Shown: piece by piece, positions 12,477 to 24,046 of the stretch
How positions within the stretch are numbered: position 1 is the first letter of the stretch
Layout of the letters: each line of letters opens with the position of its first letter
Assembly (NCBI GenBank): GCA_022829145.1
Contig: CM040743.1
Coordinates: 35,815,841 to 35,879,840 of the forward strand
Source of the DNA: Albula goreensis
Taxonomy: Eukaryota; Chordata; Actinopteri; Albuliformes; Albulidae
DNA: 64,000 bases
Direction of reading: 5' to 3'
Notes under the pieces: generated by a model
Databases searched by the model: none
What the model was told of the DNA's origin: nothing
Seen by the model: the letters and a program-made list of their open reading frames with translations, nothing else
Made by a program: the position numbers and the translations under genes

Positions 12477-13644
12477 GGCTATTAACAGGGACCACCTCAC
12501 TCTCTTGTCTGTAGCGATGCAGGTTTTATCAGTGCAGTGTGTGCTGAGCTGTTCAAATGACACCTGCCACGTCTTCCATGTAGCCTGCCGACCACTGCTT
12601 CATAATCAGAATGAGGAAAGCAGCCTGCGCTGCCGGTGCTCCAGCCTCTGCAGCTCAAATCAGGAGACAGGTAGCTATAGCCTGAGGAAACACTAGGATT
12701 CCTCTCATCAGTCAAACTGCCAAATGCACGTTTGAAGAAGGAGAAAAGGAGAATTTTTTTGCCAAAGCCTTAAAGTGAGAACTAAGGTGTAACCAATGCC
12801 ATTATTTGGCTTCAGGATGTGAACTGGCTAAAAATTAATTGCTTGAAAGATTGTTTGTTTGTTATGAAATACTCCTGTTCCAGGAATTAGTTTTTTTCCA
12901 ACTGTTAAGTTTGTTTTGGGATGCACTAACATCTGTTCTGCAAACTGGACACGGTCAGTGTTGAATGACTGGGTGAAAAAATTAAATGCTGTTATCTTAG
13001 ATAACCCATATGTCCTGCTGCATTGTGGGACTGAAATGATAACCATATTACATACAGCCTGCTCTTGAGAGTCAGGTTTACAATCAGGTTTACTATCTAA
13101 ACTCATCACTGCAACAATATGTTCTACACATTGTCTCATGATTTGCATGGGAGATCTGGAGGGAGAGTGTAAACTATGAACAAAGGAGAAAATATATACG
13201 TAATCACTGTGTAATTTTCTTTGTCTCTCTTTCCCCCCTATAAGATCAAATATACTTTCATGCGGTCTCTTTCGAAATGGCAGCCAAAGGATGAGCTTTC
13301 CTTTGGTGCACATGTTTATTTTGTCCATAATTCATCTCTTTAGCTCTCCCCATAGGTTTGTTGAGCTTGCAGCAGCTGAACTGCAACAAAAATATTCTGT
13401 GCTCCATATGATTTAGTAGGAACTATGTGAAATGTGTGGAGCGATTTTTTTCTTCTCTTTTTAAACCACCGTTAACATAACAGGACTTCCAACCGGCCAG
13501 ATTCCCTATCCCACTTACATGCAGCACATCTTCGCACTATCAACAAATGGTGTTTTGGCTGCTTAGAAAACAACTGAAAAACTCAATTTCAACTTTTGAG
13601 TGAACTGGGACATTGGCTAATAGAATTTGTGGGCAAATTATGTT

Positions 13645-14800
13645 CAGCCGGCTCAAACCATTTTGGTGCCCTAGGTGAAATTAGGATGTTATCCCCCCCA
13701 ACCCAACAACACTACCCTAGTACTGCCTCATCACCACTCCTCATTCTACAGTAGAAATATGGACAACAAACATCAGACACCACCCTGGCTTCAAGACAAA
13801 ATTGCATAGTTTTATTTTATAAATTAAAATTAATTCTCAAACAAGTGAAACACGTATCAAAGAATGAATAAATTGTTAAATATTACCAACTACCTTCACC
13901 TGTTAGTTACATCCAAGACACTGGCACTTGGTTATCGGGAGATGTCCCTTCTCCAGCAGCTGGGGGCTTCTGCTAATATTTCCTTTGTGCATTTGGACAT
14001 GTACAGAGTGGGTATCAGCCTATTACAAGCAAAAACATGTTGCTGCAGAGTAGGACAAACAACTGAAATATATGTTTTAATTGATATAGCGTTAGCCATT
14101 ATCACTGATATTGGTGAGCTAAATTTCAGAGCAGTTATCCAAATAGCTAGCTACTGGCTTGCCTTTCTGATTTATATCCTTCAATCTATATCTGAGTCTA
14201 GTAGCTATTGTAGCATAGTTACCTAGCACCAGCTTTATTGCTAGGTAGCTAGCTAGCTACTATAAATGAAACATCTACACACAAAACAGCATTTTAACGT
14301 TAACATAAGATGACATACCTCTATATTGGGCTTTATTTTCCTCCTCTTTTCTCCATTTTCTTCCTTTAGCACCTGAAGGCTTTGTTCTTTTCATCATGAA
14401 ATAAAATGTGAAAACAGGTATCTGCTCCTTGACATCTGTCCGTCAGTCAGTCAGTCAGTCAGTCAGTCTAACAGCCTCTGGCACTTCTTACGTCCTGGAC
14501 TTGGACTGTCTGTGATGCGCATCAAACGGTAACCCATCCCCCACTGCCAGTGTGCAGTGTGAGCACAAGTGCAGGCCAGTGCAGATGAGAAATTGTGAGG
14601 AACAGGTGTGCAAGGTGTACTTCTTTCTTTATTTATTTGTTCATGTGTTACCTCAAGGCAGAGAAAGAGGAAGGGCACCCATTGGCAAATTTCTGTTGGT
14701 TTTTTTTTATTTTAATTTTTAATTTGAGGGAGACCAGCGCCCAACAGAAGGTGGCGCTCTAGGCGACTGCCTATATGGCCTATGCCTTTAGCCGGCCCTG
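13645..14800. mobile_element. Probable non-autonomous hAT-like DNA transposon, about 1.16 kb
   Basis: The left end reads CAGCCGGCTCAAACC, then GGTGCCCTAGGTGAAA. The right end, reverse-complemented, reads CAGGGCCGGCTAAAGGCATA, then GTCGCCTAGAGCGCCACC. Both termini therefore carry CAG, CCGGCT and the CCTAGG/CCTAGA block in inverted orientation, as in fish elements with CAGGGCCGGC termini. The interior is AT-rich, holds a (GTCA)n repeat and an unrecognised 120-codon frame (13864-14226), and shows no transposase motif. I could not find a clean target-site duplication, so the superfamily is tentative. Confidence 0.5.
14442..14468. repeat. (GTCA)n microsatellite
   Basis: Six to seven tandem GTCA units inside the probable DNA transposon. 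Confidence 0.9.
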
Positions 14801-17800
14801 TTAAGCAGAGCTTTTCTACCAGCTACTAAACTGCAGGACATCTGCTTTGGGGCATATTGAATGCTGATATTTTCTGTAAAAGAATTCACTAAGCAACTAT
14901 GGTAAGGCAGTTTCAGTATCAAAGCATGTTTATCTCTCCACAATCACATTCCTCTGACACATTTATATCACTCTGATCACTGCACTCACCTAGAAGTAAG
15001 ATAAAAAAAAATGTGATTGCTGTCTTTAGATGAGGTGACATTTTGACAGCGAACTCAAACGGCTGCTGCCAGATCTCCGCATTGTTCATGGCACGGTCTC
15101 GGATCCTGGAGCTGGCTCCGACTCCAGCCAGTAATCATTCAGTCTGTCTCAGTAAATATGAATGGGTGAGCCTAGTTCAAGGCCGGCCAGTGTAAATCTG
15201 TGCAATTGAATTGTGTCATGTCGTTGGAACACAAACAAATGCGATAGCTTCAACCAGTTATGAATGGAGAAAGTGGCAGTTTAACTGATAGATGACATGA
15301 CAAGATCCAGAAAAAAACACAAAATCAAACAAACAACTGCAAAAAACATAAAAGGAATTAAAGTAGTGTTAGATTAATGCTCATTAAAATAATATGACAG
15401 AAAGGTGAATCCTAGTTCGTGTATTTGAGTGAAGCATTAATCTATCTGCAAATTGAATGTTTCCAGAATTGGTTTTCATATTTCCAACTGTTTTGTTTGG
15501 TTATGAGGTTTAGCGGTGATTTGTTTGTTTTACCCAGTCAATTTGTCACTGTTACTACAATTCAAGAGCATTAATATCTTGGTTAAAGCAATAATAATTG
15601 CATTTGCATGCAATTGCATGCATAGTGGAAAGAGATCTCATCTAAGTAAAAATGCATGACGCTAGCAAATATCCTTACTGCTTTGAACCAGTCACTGAGT
15701 TTAGTTATACACAGCAAAACCTCTCACTCACCTGTTATTAACTGAGTTTACATAGTGAGCAAATATCGCAATCAAGAAACCCACCGTCCATATCCATGAC
15801 AACACATCATGGATCTGGCCAGAACATTGAAAAGTTCGGCACTCCTGCTGAGAGAAGGAATCATGAATATAGGCCATTGTGTCCCTCCAGTTTTGAGTGA
15901 TATGTGTTCTGTTCCCCTTCTTGAATAGGATGCAACTGAGGATTGTTAGCAGTGGAGATGCTGTATATTTGTTTCCAGAAATGAGTACCAGTGTAAATAG
16001 AAATGTCTTAAAGATCTGTAACTGGAATAGATAAGGATACATCTGTTGCTCATTATATTACTTTATATAGTTAGCTTATATAATCGCATCATATAAACAC
16101 TTTTGTATGACAGACACAGTTTATTCCAGAGCATGTTCTTAGAGGACTTGCAATTGAGTAGTTAAAACCAGTGCAAGAGGACATTACATTACATCAAAAG
16201 GCTTCATAAAGAACCATGTAAAAAGGTATGCTTCAACAGTCATTGCACAACACTCATGTCATGTTAAACATGTTAAACAGAACTGCAATGTGCAGTTTTG
16301 CCTGATTTTACAGGCTTCAGGGTGTGGAATGTTATCATGAAATTCTGACGAGCTGGCGGCCTCCTCTTACCTGGGTGCGTTACGCAGCGTGAAATCTCGT
16401 CCCGGGATCAGGTGCACAGCCCCAGAGAAGCAAGACCAAGCAAGGGCAGGGTGGTGTCACTGGCTCAACCCCAGGGGCCTCTGATAGACTTCAGGGTTCC
16501 TGGAGCACCATTCACAGAAGAGCCCCTGATAGCCCCCTGCTTTCGCCCTGGGGGGCTGCGGGAGCGCCTTATATAGCGTTGCCCTTGAAGCTGTGGAATG
16601 CTCACTCCGTTGTTTTTATTTCCGCAAGGTTCGCTGCCACGTTTCAATGTCACATGCAGACGGCCAACCTTGCAGCCGCACCAGGGTCCTGTCTGTCAGA
16701 TTCCCATCCTGTACCAACTGTGGAAAAAAAGAGATACCGTGTTCCCTTGGGTTTAGGGGCGGCTTCTGTCTCTGGTGACCTGCTCTGAATGTGTGGCCAC
16801 TGATGCTGTCAAGGAAAGGATAGTTATTAACCTCTGACCTCACTGAGTCCCTCACTTCTGCTGTACGCCCTGCTCCTAGATCAAAACATCCATACAACAG
16901 AAAGAAATGTACTTTTCCCTTGTCAGATCTGCTTGAGGATACTACTAGTCTGAATAACTTGAGAGCAAGACATTTGGCCTTGTTCTTTGAGATACTTTAC
17001 CAAAACAATTATAAAATGTGAAACCCAGCCAACAGCCTAAGAGCAACACAGACAATAACCCTGTTTCTTACATAGCACAAATGTGTAGAAACAGATGTTC
17101 CCTTGTACTTAACCCATTGTACAATAATAGAGTTTTATTATACTATCAGATTTCAATCCGCAATTACAGTTAATGCATGCCACAGGGATAAACTGTCAAT
17201 TCATAAAAAGTATTGTTTAAAAGTCATACTTCTTTGCAATATAAAAAAGCATACATATTTACATTTTAGGCTTTTTTTACATTATTATGCAAGATTTCAG
17301 AACACAGTATTTATTTCAACATCAATGAGTCCAGAGCAGTCCTTTTCAATACTGATCCTAGAACCATATGCACTGTTTTGCATCACAGACAATATCTTGA
17401 TTGATGAAGTTGTTGAAAAAATGTTGAAGGTCTATATTTTTTCTTTAAAATCATGAACACAATGAAGGTTTTTTCCATTTTTTGCTCTGTCATCGTACTC
17501 ACAGTCAATGGGTTTGTTTTCCACAAATGGAAATTGAAATGGAAATCGCATGGTCCAGAGGACAAAAATGAGGTTTCTTTCAGTTCATGCGCTAAGTCCT
17601 GAACTCTTTACCAGTCATAGCTTTCAACAACTGTAAAATGATCAAAAGCATGTCATTTGGGACCACAAAAGATTTTCTTGGTTTCTCAAAGGAGTCAGGT
17701 AATACAGACACACCAGGGGTGATTCCTGGTAAGCCGGTTTGGAGAAGGAGCTTTGAGGATATGTCCTATCACTGTCTCCAGTGATTACCGTCTGTTCTCA

Positions 17801-20600
17801 CTTGAATCATGTGGTAGCATGACCCAGTCATGACATTTGTTCCCTACACTCATTACCATCCAATTTATCTAGCAGGCTAATGCTAAATTCATCTCTGAAA
17901 AACTCCTTCTCTAGCTAGCTTATGAATTGCACCGCTATTGTAATCATTTCTCATATAAGTTAGCCTAGTTAGAAACACAGTCCCCAGCTAGCAGCAATCT
18001 TGTGAAGGTAATAGCTTGCCCTTCACCATTCCCCAAATGGTGGCTACATGAAACTAATATAAATAATTTCATAAGTGATGTTCAAAACTAGTTAATTGAT
18101 GTAAGTAACTGTTGCAAAGATATATTCCACTTTTGATACCTCCCACAAAGCATCACCAAATTGGGCCTTTTTAGTTGAGACAATCAAAACCAATTAAGTA
18201 ATAACAAGAAGATTCTGATTCTTGATCTAACGGGGCTGTTAAGGATAAAGATAAGGAATTATAAGCAGAGAGCTTGATGCAGTAAATCTCATCATGTTTT
18301 AGCCTCTTTTGGAGTAATGGGATATGCATAATTTGACAAAAAGTATTTTTGCCAAATACAAATTTTAAAAAGAAATAAGCTTTGTATCCAGGTGGAACAC
18401 ATGAGTGTGAAGGTCTGATATCACAGATCAAAGGCAAATAAAATTGGACTTGCTGTTGTTGTTGTTGTTTTGTTGTCCTCGTCATTTGTGTTGTTGTTGT
18501 TTTTCACTTGGAGAAAGTATCCATACTCTGCTCAGGAATCTGCCAAGCAAGATTCATTCTGTGGTGGCTTACTCTATATATTTGACATATCATAAATATG
18601 TTGGAATTTGTGCAAGATTTTAATTAATAGCAGGCTAATATTAGAATTAAGGACACCTTGCTACCTCACAGAAAATCCAATTACACACAAAACATTTTAG
18701 TTAGCTTTCCTGTGGTGAAAAGACCTACCATACCTGATCTGTGTGCAGTCTCAGTAGTTTATTAATCATAAATTTACAGTTTTTTGTTATCATACTGGAA
18801 GTCTGCCAATAAAGCATACACATTAACAAGCACATTTTTCAGATTTGTACTCACACTTTGCATATTTGTAACAAGTTGATGCGATGAAAAAAACAAATAA
18901 AAAGCAGATGATTTATGTTTTCAATAAGTATTTTTCCTGTTTGTAGAACAACAATTTAGGCTTTTCCTCTGAGATCTGTTTTTAATCCCATTGTCCACAC
19001 ACAAAGTGGAGATACCATGTTAAGTCTTTACTTATGTGGAGCTGAACACATTTTGTGAGAAAACAAGCAGATGTTAAAACAGGACTTTCTTTGTTCTATT
19101 TTACATTCATATCTAATGATCCATAATTTGTCTGTCAGTGACAGCAAGTAGAATTTGTGAGTGTCATCCTTTGTTGCATAACAACTAATTAAATAGTTTA
19201 TTTTATGACACATAGGCCAGTATTCAATTTTCCTTAACTCTGGCTCACAGTTAAATGTAAGTGGTCATTTTTATTTTCACCTACACAGTTTATTCACAGA
19301 TCACAGAGTTTGACTCTCCTACTCCTCTATTCGATAATTGGTGTTGTTAGAAGTGTAGTACAGATTCTATCCAGGATTGAATCCTGGCCTTAATTTCTCT
19401 ATGAATAGCTTTACTTACTGACCATTGTTAGTTTGTGAAGAGAAAATCCACTCTGTTGCCTTAATGGGTGTTGTGTGGTAATGTATGTAGTAGGACAAAG
19501 AACAGTACATACTCTACATAGTGATGTGAGTGGAGAACAGAACAGCCCTTACTGCAAGATTCCTTGTAATTCCTTGTGAAACTTTGTTAAATTAGTTATT
19601 TGTGCCCGTTTCATATCTCATTACTGCACATATTTACGTTGGAACTGAAGGCCCTTTAACATTTAGCAGAATATCGATATATTGGCAGATGAAAATTTGT
19701 TATTGTTCCAAAGAGACGATACCACTGGAACTATCCTAAAACTATAGTTTTAGGACCTGTCCTCCTAATCTTATATCATTATTGCCACTCCATAAACATA
19801 TCTCAGTCAAATAAATATTCTTTTTCACTGCTTAGAGGAGAATTTAAAATTTCAATCCCTGGACATCACATTATGGTGTCACCATACTGATACAGAATAC
19901 ATCAATGCAACACCCTCCCCCATTCTAGAAATACACTGAAATCATAAAAATAATGTAAAAATATCAGATGTTGACTTTGTTGCAGTGTTTATCATAATTT
20001 ATTTCCAGCCTATACTGTACAATGGCCTAGCCAGGCAACGTTTGGCCACAAAAGTTATTGTCCAGATGGAAACTGGAAGATATCCTTCTCAGGAGACAGC
20101 ACCTGTTTAAACTGGGGTCTTTGGAACCGCACCAAGATGTAAGTCAGGTCAAAAATACTATGCTGGCTTAGCCAGCATGCACAAGTACAATGTATAGCTC
20201 ACAAGTATATTCAACAGATCCTGGTTGCTGGTTCTAATGATTTCAGTTGCTGTTATCTCACTAGTGCAGGGTTTGAAAAGCCATGGGTGTTAATTTGTTA
20301 CTGTTAATTGGCATGTTAATTTATCAATTGCCATGCAAGTTATAGATCACACCTCTAAAATGCAGATCAATGCAGAGATTTCTGCAGGGAAGCCCATGTC
20401 CCTTGGCCACACAAAAAGGTCAAAATCCCTTTTTGTGACACAATCGTCCAAAGGCCCCAGGTTCTAGTTTCCGGTGAACTGAAACCTATAAGAACATTAA
20501 ATTTTGTGTAAAGGTACACCTTGCTCACGACTTCAGGGGTTTTATGGGGTGATCCTACCTTGAAAGGATACTATCAGACCTGGCAAGATTCACCCAGGTC
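14801..20600. other. Intergenic AT-rich DNA, no gene seen
   Basis: No supported exon. Notable bits are a conserved-looking block near 15040-15230 (AGCCAGTAATCATTCAGTCT and AGTAAATATGAATGGG), a GC-richer patch at 16350-16570, a TTG repeat near 18454-18470 and a short palindrome ATGCTGGCTTAGCCAGCAT at 20160-20178. A minus-strand frame at 15728-16042 loosely recalls a LINE C-terminus but too weakly to call. Confidence 0.5.
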
Positions 20601-20619
20601 TTCACCAGGGCCCCATTAC

Positions 20620-20900
20620 ATGAAACTTATTCACGGCCAAGCCTGTCTGCCATTGTTTTAACCTGCTTAACTGTAATCCGTGTCAACTTGTCCCCATAAC
20701 CACACGGAGAGCCCCAGGGGAGCTTTTTAGAGATTTACAGGGGGATTGCTTTTCACTTTGAGTCAATTAGCGCCTTTTTTACAGAGGGGCTGCAGAGGAG
20801 CCTGCCAGTTTTATTTGCTGAGTGATGAAAGATTTAATTACCCCCAACACTTCCTACGGGTCGCTGGGCACTGCTTTACACCACAGCGTCCCTTCACACT
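20620..20900. promoter_or_regulatory. Candidate conserved non-coding element downstream of inhba
   Basis: Complex, non-repetitive sequence with balanced composition and homeodomain-type cores (CAATTAG at 20764-20770, TAATTA at 20835-20840), lying just past the presumed 3' end of inhba. Judged by look only; conservation cannot be tested here. Confidence 0.2.
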
Positions 20901-22110
20901 TATAACAGAGGCCAGATTCGTAGTGGCTAGCTGGTTCAGAGGGAAGCCAATCAGGATATAACCCTTTAAGGTAAAATTCTCAGTCAAATCGTTTGCAGTG
21001 ATAAATGGAAGGTTTTCCCATCAATTACAATTCAGAAATCCATGAGTTCCAGGGAAGTACGTTCATCATTCCTTTTGCCACATTTTTCTACAGCGCTAGA
21101 AGGATTTGTCTATTTGCAGAAATAACCAAATAACAATATTTTATTTGTTTAGATCATTATTTGCACTGTTTATATTGATTGCTTTCCCATGCTCCATTCA
21201 TAAAAGCACCCTAGTTGTAAACCAAAGGAGGTGAAATTCGTGACAGTGCTCTATTGTCATTTAAACCAAGAGCCAGGCCAGATTAATTTAAAAAGATGCA
21301 AACATTCTTTTAAAAAGGTCACATAGATTTTATTGTACCAATTAATGATACTCAAAAGCAAATCCATCACCTTTTAAAAAATAACACTAATAACATACAT
21401 TAGTGTACAACCCTTTAGCTTTAATGATGAAGAAAAAACACTGTAAAATAAATTAGATTAAAAAACATAGCCACAAGCATTTTTTTGATTTGTACAACAA
21501 AGCAATGCAACAGATCATAATCTGCATCTCTGTATATACAGAATAAAAAGAAGCGTTTTTTCGTCTCAGTCCAAACACGTTCTTCAGTGTCGTTTCTTTC
21601 ACCTTGAGAAAATAAAACAAATACAACCATGTTTTTTTTTCTTTTTTCTATTTGTAGTTTTTTGACATTTTTTCCAGGTTTTCATCATTACTTTTTTGTA
21701 CAAGATTATGTCAGGAATATCCTCACAAATTATATATTTCCCCTTTGTTTGTTGTAAAGATGTAAATTGCTTTATATAAGACATTACTGATGGTACAGTG
21801 TTGACTGTAGGATAATGGGGGAAAGCAACGCTTTACAACCAGTCATGAATTAATATAATGCAGGATATAATGGAGATTGGCCAAGGCTGGGTCCCTCCAA
21901 TACTTTCAGAGACCACAAGAAGAAATATGTCCTTTAAAAGAACGAAAATACGGATATGTGGTTTCTGAAATCATTTCAAAAGCTGTGATTTATTTAGATT
22001 TTTGTTTCCACACACATGTTGGTCATAAGTGCTTTTTGTTCCTCATCAATGAGCTGTCCTCAAACAATATATGAGAACATTACAACAATGTGCTTCAGTC
22101 TGATATGAAA

Positions 22111-22145
22111 GGGGTGTGGCAGGGTGGGGGGTGGGTGGTGGGGGG
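22111..22145 (+). other. G-quadruplex-capable tract in the antisense of the inhba 3' UTR
   Basis: Runs of G4, G3, G6, G3 and G6 with short loops occur on the plus strand. In the inhba transcript the same stretch is C-rich, the type of sequence bound by poly(C)-binding proteins. Confidence 0.55.
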
Positions 22146-22499
22146 TGAATTTTCATTCTCACACATTACAATGGGCTGGGTACTCCAGAGAGATGAATTT
22201 CCTCACAAAGAATGGCTAATGGCCTCTCACTGAAAATTGGTCTCGCTTGCACAAACTCTTTGGTGTTTGCCTGAAGTAAAATAAAAATATTTAAAAATGT
22301 GTTATGTCGATGAATATTCTTCCGTTTTTTTATTTTTATCTACACCACTGTCTCTTCGATCACGTACTGTATGTGCTCTATAATTCTATACATTCTGAAA
22401 TGCCACGCCCTTTTCTTCTGAACCCTTGCAACTGCGAATAGGCTGACCAGAATGTTGGTATAGTGCAAAATGTCAACGTTCAAAACGTTTTCAAAAACA

Positions 22500-22604
22500 A
22501 AGCATAATAATGGCAAAAAATAATAATATTAATATTAACAATAATAACAAATAATAATATTAATAATTATAATAACAATAATAGAAATAATAATTATTAT
22601 ATAG
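22500..22604. repeat. AAT/AAC-rich low-complexity array
   Basis: About 100 bp of interspersed AATAAT, ATTAAT and AACAAT units within the probable 3' UTR (ATT-rich in the mRNA sense). Confidence 0.85.
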
Positions 22605-23251
22605 ACAAGTGTTTGGCTGCAGCAGCTGGTCAAACTCATTTCTTTCAAGTATCTTTCAACAACAACAAAAACAATGTAACATGTACTTGGAAAAAAAAGT
22701 ATTAAAAAGTCTTCCTCTTAGTTTGAAAAAGGTAAACAATTCCAAAACGAAACAAACAAAAAAAATCACATCGTAATACTTGACAAGTTGCATAGTTTTG
22801 AGATTATTCAGGCACCTCTTCGACGCAGTATTTCATTTTTATTGCAGTGCAGAGAGGAGGGAATCACACTGCACCTCGACCTCATAAATATTCTCTCTCC
22901 TTCTTGCGCCATTTTTTGTAACAAAAATATATTATGTATTTCTCTTTTTTTTTTCAATTTTTCTAAATCTGAAAGTGCCATAGAGACTGTTCCAAGTTAC
23001 AGATACCCATCAGGTTCGATAACGACTGAAAACAAATCAGCGTTGTGTCAGCAAGTCTCAACATAATAATAAAAAACAACACTTTGCAAGTCTCCTTCGA
23101 AGAGGACTGAATGGAAAAGTCATTTGTCCATCTTTCCTCTGTCTTCTTTTTTTTTTTTTTTACTTTTTTAATATATTTATATACTGACGCTTGAGGTGGG
23201 TTGTCCAAGACCCCTCTTTCGCCTTTCCCCTGTCTCCCCCTGGGTGATAAT

Positions 23252-24027
23252 TTACGAGCACCCGCACTCCTCCACGATCATGTTCTGAATGTCTTTTTTG
23301 ACAATCTTCTGCTCCTCGTTGTAGTAGAGCATGGACATGGCCCTCAGCCGCGTGGGCACACAGCAGGACTTGATGTTTGTGAAGGGGCTGTAGCCCCGCA
23401 TGCGGTAATGGTTGATGACTGTGGAGTGGAAAGAGAGGGAGGAGCCTGTGATGCTGGCCACGTTCCCGGGGCACTCGCCTTCGCAGTAGTTGGCATGGTA
23501 CCCGGACGGGGCGATGATCCAATCGTGCCAGCCGATCTCCTTGAAGTTGACGTGGAACTGCTTCTTGCAACAGGTGCGGATCCTTCCGTCGCACTCCAGC
23601 CCTCTCTTGCTGCGCCGGTGGGCCTGGTCGCCGGCCTGCCGCACCACCACCATCAGGAAGGGGCGGTGGGACTGGTCACGTTCCCGCTCGAGGGCCTCCA
23701 CCAGCACGGGCGAGGCTCCTACCTCGGCACACTGCGGGCAGGATACCCGCACCTCCAGCAAGCTGCCACCCTGGTCCAGCAGGGCCTGGACGCTCCCGGA
23801 CACAGACAGCTGGTGCCAGCCGCTGCGTCGCGTGTCCACCACCTTCTGGGACACGGACACCTCCTGGAGCACGCCATCGGGGCCTGGCTGCCTCTGCAGG
23901 AGCTGAATGGTCACCTTGGCCCGGCTGCGGTTGCTTTTCAGGAACAGCCACACATTGGCCTGCTCCACCAGGGACAGGTCGTTGCCTTCCTTGGAGATCT
24001 GGAACTTCACGACATCCCGGGAATCCC
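23252..24027 (-). CDS. inhba: inhba coding exon 2: C-terminal prodomain, furin site, mature activin beta-A
   Basis: Encodes residues 142-399; the stop is TAA at 23254-23252. The split codon 142 is G|GG (Gly), giving [12 protein letters not shown], collinear with human AESG-TARKTLHF. The prodomain continues with [15 protein letters not shown] and [10 protein letters not shown] (NRS sequon at Asn174). The proprotein convertase site RRSKR is at 279-283. The 116-residue mature chain (284-399) starts GLECDG and keeps all nine cysteines of beta-A at mature positions 4, 11, 12, 40, 44, 80, 81, 113 and 115, so the cystine knot and the Cys80 interchain bond are intact. It also keeps [20 protein letters not shown] and ends [12 protein letters not shown]. 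By eye about four fifths of the mature residues match human. The long Lys/Glu/Gly-rich insert before EQSHRPFLM in mammals is reduced here to [13 protein letters not shown], which explains much of the shorter length. Confidence 0.97.
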
Positions 24028-24046
24028 CTGGAGGGTGACAGAAAAG
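24028..24046 (-). other. inhba: 3' splice acceptor of inhba coding exon 2
   Basis: The minus strand reads TTTCTGTCACCCTCCAG before the exon, which starts GGGATTCCCGGG. Joining the first exon's trailing G to GG makes a Gly codon and continues in frame into [14 protein letters not shown]. Confidence 0.88.

Larger units (their letters stand above)
11020..13640. other. Intergenic AT-rich DNA, no gene seen
   Basis: No coding signal. Contains a short TG repeat near 11062-11082, a perfect stem-loop at 12201-12245 and a CT tract at 12434-12476. A 166-codon minus-strand frame at 12828-13328 has no recognisable motif. Confidence 0.5.
21328..23251 (-). other. inhba: Probable inhba 3' UTR with alternative poly(A) signals
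   Basis: The DNA after the stop codon is AT-rich with long A and T runs and no coding signal. AATAAA hexamers on the minus strand (TTTATT on plus) are seen at about 22329-22334, 21989-21994, 21328-21333 and, further on, 21140-21145. The 21328-21333 copy is followed on the minus strand by a T-rich stretch and is a reasonable distal end. Human INHBA is known to give several mRNA sizes through long 3' UTRs. The segment also holds an A-rich run just past the stop, an AAT-rich array at 22.5-22.6 kb and a C-rich element (sense strand) at 22.11-22.15 kb. The end point is inferred. Confidence 0.5.

Noticed and set aside
12828..13328. 166-codon minus-strand frame
   Set aside because: No recognisable motif, AT-driven composition, no splice or promoter context.
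15728..16042. Frame with a weak likeness to a LINE ORF2 C-terminus
   Set aside because: Only scattered residues (PLLTIL, ITQNWRDTM) agree; too weak to call.
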